NCBI RefSeq assembly: GCF_004337985.1
Contig: NW_021940919.1
Location: forward strand, 771,318-835,317
DNA from: Pyricularia pennisetigena
Taxonomy: Eukaryota > Ascomycota > Sordariomycetes > Magnaporthales > Pyriculariaceae
Length of the DNA: 64,000 nucleotides
Direction: 5' to 3'
A program made the translations under genes and the position numbers. Below, piece by piece: positions 57,308 through 64,000 of the stretch. The notes beneath the pieces are model-generated. The model saw only the letters and a program-made list of their open reading frames with translations. It ran no database searches and was not told where the DNA came from. Numbering within the stretch: position 1 is the first letter of the stretch; every line of letters starts with the position of its first letter.

Positions 57308-57748
57308 TGAACATATAAAAATACTAACATGATTATTTCTTTCTCCTCTACAGCATGAATGCATACTACCCATTCTCAGCCGGCAAACACTCGTGCATCG
57401 GTATCAAGTAAGTTGTGTAACTTGTGTTTAGAGATGACTCACCCTTTTATTTTATTTTATTTTATTTTTTTTTTCCTTTGCAAACTGACACTACCCACCT
57501 CTCGCGCGTCGCAACACAGTTTCGCATGGGCCGAGATGCGCATGGTCGCCGCCAACATATTCTCGCGATTCGACATGGAGGAGGTCCCCGGCCAGGTCAT
57601 CGACTTCAGACAATACATCACCATGCAGTTCCACACCGGCAACTGGCGCGTCGTGCTCCGCCCGCGCTCCAAACCTGGAGCCCGCGCCGATTCCAAGCCT
57701 GCTGCCGAGGGCAAGGGCGAAAAGCAGGAGCGTTTGATCGAAGCTTGA
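55620..57748 (+). CDS. Cytochrome P450 monooxygenase
   Basis: Five exons: 55620-55969, 56087-56296, 56416-57258, 57354-57407 and 57520-57748. All introns start GTGAGT or GTAAGT and end in AG; the third has an ATACTAAC branch site. The product has about 561 residues with an N-terminal membrane anchor (about 3-19), the proline-rich HIPGPW hinge, I-helix AGSETT (about 336), ENLR (about 397), the FWPERWLPEG block and the heme loop FSAGKHSCIG with the axial Cys near 482. All essential P450 elements are present, so it is probably active in the endoplasmic reticulum with a P450 reductase. The oxidised substrate is unknown; its divergent neighbour is a carboxylic-acid-activating ligase. Four introns contain long T or A homopolymers, one of about 45 T (57260-57304). 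Confidence 0.93.
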
Positions 57749-60700
57749 AGGCGAGGGGAGAGATGCCGGGGGAGAGATGGCCCCTGTGGGGAGCGAGCGG
57801 TTTATTTTGATTTTTCTTTTTTGATTTCTGTTTGCATTGCATTGGCTTGATCATACGCTGGCGCAAGTTTCGGTGTATCAACTATCACTAACTACTATTT
57901 GTCACGCGGCCTGCTGCTCTTGTTCCCAGAACTGCTACATTGGCATCATTAATTCTGATAAGGCATTTGCTTGATATTTTTTGGTCAGAACTACAAACAC
58001 CAACTAGATTGGTTACCAATCCTCGCTTTATTCAAAACTTTATCTCGTCTACTCTTGTTGCTGCTTCGTCCCAAGGTTATGCTGTATGCAGGCAGGTGGC
58101 CTCCAAACAAACAAAGATCACCTGAAAGATGGCTAGTCATTTGTATGAACCCGATTCCTAAAATGTTCTACCTTCAAACTTGGGTTTGCACAACAAGATG
58201 GGATGAGCCTTTTTTTGGCTTTTGTAGTTAAACTTCACATCCCCATCAGATAGAGGCTTGCGGATCTGCCCGCCTTTGATGGGTTGCGAAGATCGGGAAG
58301 ATTGCCTCAATTGTCTTGAATCAGGCCCGGAATACCCCATGCTCACTTGGTCCAACTGATTGACCATGTTCCAACGGTTTCATTGCTCAATCACCAAACT
58401 TTGTGAGTTGTGGGTGGGGGTTTCTTTTTTGTTCTTTTGTTCTTTTCAACCGTCGGCTCTATAGCAGCGCCATTTCTCGACCTTGACCAGAATCAGAATC
58501 TACTGGGGGCTTTTTTCGAAACGGCGGACTCCCTCATCAGCGTCATGTATCTTTTCAGAGGGTCAGGCAGCACGTGATAGGGGGCGCAGACAGGCTCGCG
58601 TCCATCCGGGGCTGAATGGGAGGAGTGGGCCAGTTTTTGACCGTGTATTATTTCGACTCTTGAAGCTGTGTATCTGCACTATACCAGCCATGCAACATAG
58701 TCGGTGTCAGAATCACACGACCAATCACAGCAAGTCGTCTACGCATCCAGATGCAAAGAAAAATATCCGGGGCCGAGTCAGGGTACTAATGACAATTCCC
58801 GGCCTGTATGCCCGCTGTATGCCCGGCAACAAGGGAACCATCAAAGCCGGGGACCTGATCCAAGACGCGCGAGGAGCGCAGGATCGTCGCTGTAAAACGG
58901 GCTTTTATGCTGCCTCGTTGTGCTGGTTATACTTAAAAAAATAAAAAAAATAAAAAAATAAAAAGATGAGCTTTTTAGATACCCTGTTGGTAGTATAAAC
59001 AGCTCTTTGTCCCATGAGCTTCTAGGGGGGCCACCAAGATCTTTATCTCTGCCTCTCCGAGCCTGGTCGTTGTGAAACTCGAGGGAAGAACCGATGCCTT
59101 TGCAGTCGGGATTTTCCAGACAAAGTGATGATGAAACTCCTACCAGCCGACTCAGCTTCAAAACGACATCATTTCATGCTCATTGTCGTATGATATCTCG
59201 AATCCCCAAAACAGCGGACACTGACGTTTTCACATGTAGGTTGTCAGGTACTTGGGTGCGTAGGCGCATTCGCAGACCAGGGTCTGATTTTCCATGGGCA
59301 GGTAGCCGCGTTGCCTACCATGAGTATCAGATCCGCTACGCTATCCCGGAGTATGATTGTGATTTTTCGATTTATTCTATTATTTTTAGCTGTTGCAAGA
59401 ATCTCTCCACAACGCACATTCTTGGGCAAGGGTCTTTGGAAAAAGAAAAGAATTGATATGATGAAATGAAGTATTCACCTTCTGGTTCACCAAATGTGCT
59501 CGCTGCTTTTCGGCATAAACACCCTTTAGCGGCAAGGGTGGTGCGATAAGTTGGGTGCAAACACTTCCTATTGGCTTTTGTTTTGCAGTCTAAGTCTAAG
59601 ATGAGGAAAAGGAATGTGGAGTGACACCCGGAATGCGAGAGCAATACTACATAGATTCAGCACTAATGAGGTTTGAATAACCAACGAGACTATTTTTCAC
59701 TCCCAAGATCCTGCTTGGTTTGTTATTTGCTACGTGAAATATTGGCTTGTTGCATAATTAATTATATATTCCACGGACCGCGTCAGGGGTCGAACCCTGG
59801 ACGTAAGTACTTTTGCGAACGGTGCTGCAATACATTTGTTTGTAAGCGAGCCCCTCCTTATTTATACGTACCGGAATTTTTTAGATGGCGGGCATTTTTA
59901 TTGAACTGCTGGCCCTCCGTCAGGTTTTTGACAGTACAAAATCCGCCCCGCGATTCTAGCCCTCGCGTGTAGCCACGAATAGATGCAAAGCCGAGGCTGA
60001 ACGGAATAGACAGTGGTAACCCCCAAGACATGAAAGATGTGCGCCCTTAATTTTGCCAGGGTGTGGCTATGCGATTCATCAATGACACGACGATTTCTTT
60101 TCCTGGATACGCGTGGCTGAAACATGATGTTACCAAAGTCCCCGCGGAAAACAGCAAATCATTGGTCGTGGGCATCAAGAAGCATTGGCGATCGGCACAT
60201 GGATGATTATATAGGGAAGACGTCCTGGAACACCGCCAATGGGACGCTTTACCCGCCTGTCCAAATTTGAACTGTCCAAATCTGAACTGTCCCAATTTCG
60301 TCGGCGGCAATTGCACGTAGCTTTGCTGAAGGAGCATTGATAGTCGGACTACGAGGTAAGGGTATCCCGGAAGAACACAGAAAACCCCAGGAACGAGTGA
60401 AACGTTTGACACATGTCTGGGCACCATCGATCCTCACTAAAATATACATGTGCTTCTAGAATGTCGACTAAAAGGGACGGATTCATTTGGCTCAATCACA
60501 GGCTTTTGGTGCACTCGTGGCCAGGAGATAAAGCTGAGCTGAATGACAATTGCAACTATACAGTCAAGTCTATTATCCCTATATTGCATCTCAAATTTTA
60601 GTGCAATCAAAGAAAGGTTCACTTGCTTATTTTCGTTTGCCGATTCCGTCGCGAACCCTTCTAGAATACCTCACCAGCCGAACGGAAAGAAAGGATGAAC

Positions 60701-61227
60701 CTGGGCTGGAGAATATCTCGTATGCCAACGTATCCTGGACAACACTAAATAACAGCCGACTTTAATGCCACTTTGTGTATCTTTTTTCATGCCGATTCTA
60801 TTTCTGGAAAAAAAAGGAACGAGGTTATTTGATACTGTAGTGCTGTCGATCATTTCGCATTCAACCAAAGGAACATTTTTGCTCCATGTTATTTTCGCTA
60901 TAAAAGCCATGATTGCCTCTCACTAATGTTGGTTACTTACTCTCCTTTTTTTTTCCACCATCCAGCCAATCACTCTCTTTTGGTTTATGATTTTCTTTCT
61001 TTAAAGTTATCCACGACACTCGCTTTTGCTTTGCTATTTGTTGCGCTTGCCACTTGTTTAATTTCAAACTCGGTAAGTAAGCTATCGTCTTGCGATTGAG
61101 AGGATACTCTCTCTCTCTCTCTCTCTTCGCGATTTGCAGGATCAGGGAAAAAAAAAAAAAAAAAAAAAAAACATACACACACACATACACACAATCCATG
61201 GCTGACAGCAAATCCAAGCCTTTCACA
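57749..61227. other. Long intergenic region, no supportable gene
   Basis: About 3.5 kb with overlapping short frames lacking domains or signal peptides. A T-arm-like CAGGGGTCGAACCCTG at 59787-59802 has no tRNA around it. A (CT)n run and an A22 run at 61108-61170 directly precede the next gene and belong to its leader. Confidence 0.5.
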
Positions 61228-61539
61228 ATGCAGATCTCAACCATCGCCACCCTGTTCCTCTTCTCTGCGGGCCTCGCTTCCGCCCAGGAGGTAAAGTGCA
61301 ATCATTCGATCAAGAAAATTGGCGGGGGGACGCTGGTTGCGACGGCGACTGCGGGTTGGAAGGCAAGATTCTACTTTAAGAAACAACTCGTGGGCGTGTG
61401 CGAAAGCAGATCTAGCCAACACTGCAGGTTGCAGAATTGCAAACTGGAACCTGGCTGGGAACCAATGGCAATCAACCCTGTTGGAGCGAGTGGTAGCGTT
61501 GGCTCATTGGGCTACGACCCTTCAGGCTCTTCCTACTAG
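61228..61539 (+). CDS. Small secreted cysteine-containing protein (103 aa)
   Basis: The ATG at 61228 begins a clear signal peptide (MQISTIATLFLFSAGLASAQ, cut after ASA or AQ). An in-frame ATG ten codons upstream (61198) would prefix a polar MADSKSKPFT, so I prefer the internal start. The mature part is about 83 residues, basic, with four cysteines (KCNH, GVCES, QHCRL, QNCKL), fitting two disulfides, and ends with a Gly/Ser-rich tail SGSVGSLGYDPSGSSY. No intron is needed. No family is recognised; size and composition are those of effector-like or antimicrobial-like secreted proteins. The 5' leader has a CT-rich tract and long A-run, unusual but seen in front of other genes here. Confidence 0.65.
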   Translation: MQISTIATLFLFSAGLASAQEVKCNHSIKKIGGGTLVATATAGWKARFYFKKQLVGVCESRSSQHCRLQNCKLEPGWEPMAINPVGASGSVGSLGYDPSGSSY

Positions 61540-62298
61540 CAAAGCGTCTTTCGTTTTATTTTTTTATTTTTTCTTTCTTTTTATCTTTGGCTGGACTTTC
61601 TTTTTGGATATCTCGCGTTCGTTCGCTAACATATACGCATCATTTAATTCAAACCTTGCTTCAATCTGTCATGGAGCTTCGTCACGTGAAAATAGCCGCG
61701 GAGCAGCTGAGAAAGATGATACGAGAGGTGCACACTGCACAGGCATGTCCAGCACAAGCAGCTCGACTGGGCAGTGTATCGAATGATTCGAATCCATTCC
61801 TTCCATGTCCTTGGCCGCTTCCGGTACTTTGAATCCTGGCCTTTCGTGCACACAGTTTCTCGCCACGGCTTGGTCTTTGGGAGGCGAAAGCTCAGCCAGA
61901 GCGGTTGTGCAAAAAGACGGTTGCTGTCAGTCAACAATAGTGCTTGCTGAGTGCTATTGAAATTTCTTTTTTTTTTTTTTTCTTTTTCTTTTTCCAAGTT
62001 TGCAATATCAGGCTGATGTAGAGGCTCTGTAATATTCATGTTGAATTCTTGGCCCCGCCTTACTTTTGGGCCTTGGCTTGTCAAAGATGGATGCGCCTTC
62101 GTGGAGGTGACTACTTGAGCAGCAAGGCATTGAGTTGCGGCCCATGAGGTGGGTCTGCATGTATACGACGGGCATAGCGGCCTTTCAAGGTAAGCAAGAT
62201 GGTGGCGGAACAATCGCAAAGGGCGTGTTTTGTTTGCTAATGGGTCATTGGATTCTTTGCAAGAAACACTCGGAACCTCCAAAGAGCCAGAATACACC
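61540..62298. other. Convergent intergenic region, no gene seen
   Basis: Lies between the 3' ends of the secreted protein and the membrane protein. The frame at 61644-62321 minus overlaps the membrane-protein end and has no domain. Confidence 0.5.
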
Positions 62299-63930
62299 CT
62301 ATCGTAAAATCCCCCCAGCATCTGGGTTCTGCTGCCTCAACGGACCCCAATACTGCGTCGCCTGACGCTCCAGGTCGGGCTGCTGCTGGCCCCTTGGGTC
62401 GTAACCACCGCCTCTGTTCCCCGCCCTTACCGGCCTGTCCACCCTCGCCACCGGCCTGATGCCCGAGTCCTCAAACTGTACGCTGACCTCCTCGGCCACC
62501 TCGATCTTGCCCATCGGCGGGGCCCTCCCGGCCTCGAGCCTGTAGAACCACTCCTCGTCCGGGCTCTCCCTCTTCCGGGACACGTGCAGCCGCTGCGCCC
62601 AGCTCCTCGTGCTCGACGAACTGTCCCTCCTGAAATGATGGTGACGGCTCGGGTGGTTGTAGTCCTGCTGATGCGGCTGATGCGGCGGCTGCTGCTGCTG
62701 ATACTGCGGCTGGTAATTGTTGAGCCGACCGCGTGGCGGCGGCGGCACCTTGCCGGACCAGGACGTGACGGTCGTGCTGTTGCGGCCGAGGTTCGTTCCG
62801 CCGGCGTACAGCATGTCGGTGTTGTTGACGAAGCGCGCAGGTGCGGGGTGGCGCTGCGGGCTGTTGTGGTGGACCAGGGCGCGCAGGACCGGGATGGAGG
62901 CGGCGACGATGGTCATTGCCGCCTCGGCGGTGCCGAGAATCGAGAGCCAGAGGCCGTGGATGAGGTCGGACTTGTTGATGGCTGGGAGCTGTTCGATCTT
63001 GGCGAAAGAGATTGCGCCGGCGCTGTGAGAAAATTGTTAGGCCCTTGTCCGGGGGAAAAAAAAAAAAGGTCCCAAAAGGACGAGGAGGAAGAAAAAAAAA
63101 AGCACGTACAATATCCCCATGCTCATGGCGACCATCACACCCAGCTTCTCCCTCTTGTTGATGGTCAACTTCCAAATGATGCGCCACGGCAGCAGGGCCA
63201 GGATGATGTCCATGGCGCCCGAGTAGCCGGCCGTGAAGATGTTGTAGTCGATGATGAACTCCTTGGGCCAGCAGGTCCCCTGCAGCATGGGCCTCCACAG
63301 CTTCTCGCTCGGGGTGCACTGGACATAGGTGGAGAGCGCGGCGAAGCTCAGGAAGGCGTTGATGGTGATGATGATGAACCAGACGAAGCGACGCGTCCAG
63401 CCCTCCGAGATGCGCAGGACCGTGATGGCGAACGACGTCTTGCTGAGCATGGCCGCCAAGATGGAGAAGAAGCCGCTCGAGTTGGACATGAGCAGAAACG
63501 TTTGCAGGTCCTTGGGGTGGAAGTCCCAAATGTGCTGCCCATATCCGATGCTGACGTTGAAGGAAATCAGCGCAGTTTGGGCCACGAGAGATATCCAGCT
63601 GACGATGAGGACGTGGTCGTCCCACCACAAGCCCTTGTGTCTGAGGAACTTGCAGTACACCCTCAATGCCAGGAACACCGCGGACAGGGCCGTCAACATC
63701 CAAATGGCGTAGTTGACCTGAGGACCAAAGTCTTCGTGGGGGAACGAGCTAAAATCCCAGGGCCATCCCTTCCATTCTCCCGCCGGCGGAGGTCGTCGGC
63801 CGCCGGCGTTCTCGGATGGTGGTGACGACTGAGGGTCTTTTCGATTGGCGCCGGGAAATATCGACCCAAAAAAGAAGAAGTTTGCCACCACGAGCGGGTC
63901 ACTGTCGTCGGGGACCTTGTTCGACGACAT
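62299..63930 (-). CDS. PTH11/rhodopsin-type seven-helix membrane protein
   Basis: Two exons: 63930-63110 and 63022-62299, with an 87-bp intron (GTACGT...CTCACAG) that restores SMGIF-AGAISFAKI. The 514-residue product starts at the ATG at 63930; the reading frame extends a few codons upstream from a non-ATG. A polar N-terminus (1-65) is followed by about seven membrane helices (roughly 70-340), with LRVYCKFLRHKGLWWDDH after the first helix, C-x..C extracellular cysteines near QCTPSEK/GTCWPKE, and PWRIIWKLTINKREKLGV before helix six, the hallmark of the fungal rhodopsin-domain family that includes PTH11-like receptors. A long polar, Gln/His/Pro-rich cytosolic tail follows. Members sit in the plasma membrane and some sense surfaces during infection; ligand and role here are unknown. 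No CFEM domain is present. Confidence 0.9.
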
Positions 63931-64000
63931 TTTCGAGGGTGATAGCAAGTGGGACGGACGCCCAGGAAGGAAGACAAAACGTTTAAAGAAAAAAAAAAAA

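Noticed and set aside
59750..59830. T-arm-like CAGGGGTCGAACCCTG suggesting a tRNA
   Set aside because: No matching acceptor, D or anticodon arms on either strand within tRNA distance.
1..64000. CRISPR arrays or bacterial operons
   Set aside because: Introns, RIP-type decay and gene families are fungal; tandem repeats here are satellites without unique spacers.

Overview
This is a nuclear DNA window from a filamentous ascomycete, most likely a Sordariomycete. The grounds are short introns with GTRNGT...CTRAY...YAG signals, fungal-type protein families, intron-bearing tRNA genes, and a sharp split between GC-rich gene blocks and AT-rich blocks full of transposon remains whose stop codons are mostly C-to-T changes, as repeat-induced point mutation (RIP) would produce. 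An insect- or plant-associated member of the Hypocreales would fit the several small secreted proteins, but that is inference.

Layout. 1-7.45 kb: AT-rich block with satellites and a decayed, many-intron minus-strand gene resembling fungal MULE-like transposases. 7.5-38.9 kb: gene block with a small secreted protein (8.1 kb), a PMC1-type Ca2+-ATPase (9.8-13.4 kb), an ADP-ribosyltransferase-like secreted protein (16.6 kb), a possible small secreted protein (18.2 kb), two adjacent non-autonomous inverted-repeat elements (19.1-20.4 kb), a conserved coiled-coil protein (21.3 kb), an RNPS1-like RRM/RS protein (23.5-24.7 kb), an amino acid/choline-type permease (29.0-30.8 kb), a secreted RNase T1-like protein (32.8-33.9 kb), a tightly spaced tRNA-Leu/tRNA-Asp pair (34.1-34.3 kb), a four-cysteine secreted protein (35.2-36.0 kb), and a convergent acyl-CoA dehydrogenase/thioesterase pair (36.5-38.8 kb).

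38.95-52.4 kb: a nest of transposons. A Ty1/copia element (40574-50747, target duplication CTTTT) carries a solo LTR inside pol (target duplication TTAAT) and a 1.86-kb terminal-inverted-repeat element inside its 3' LTR (duplication ACCCACCCT). The copia element itself sits inside a second copy of that inverted-repeat family, and further fragments of both families lie to the left. 52.5-64 kb: gene block with a PaaK-like adenylate-forming ligase and a cytochrome P450 divergently arranged around a 1.6-kb spacer, a small cysteine-containing secreted protein, and a PTH11/rhodopsin-type seven-helix membrane protein.

How the genes relate. The dehydrogenase and thioesterase plausibly share acyl-CoA metabolism. 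The ligase and P450 could act on one aromatic or carboxylic substrate. The rest look like independent housekeeping genes and secreted proteins. All exon boundaries were derived by eye from splice signals and reading-frame continuity; no transcript data or database search was available.
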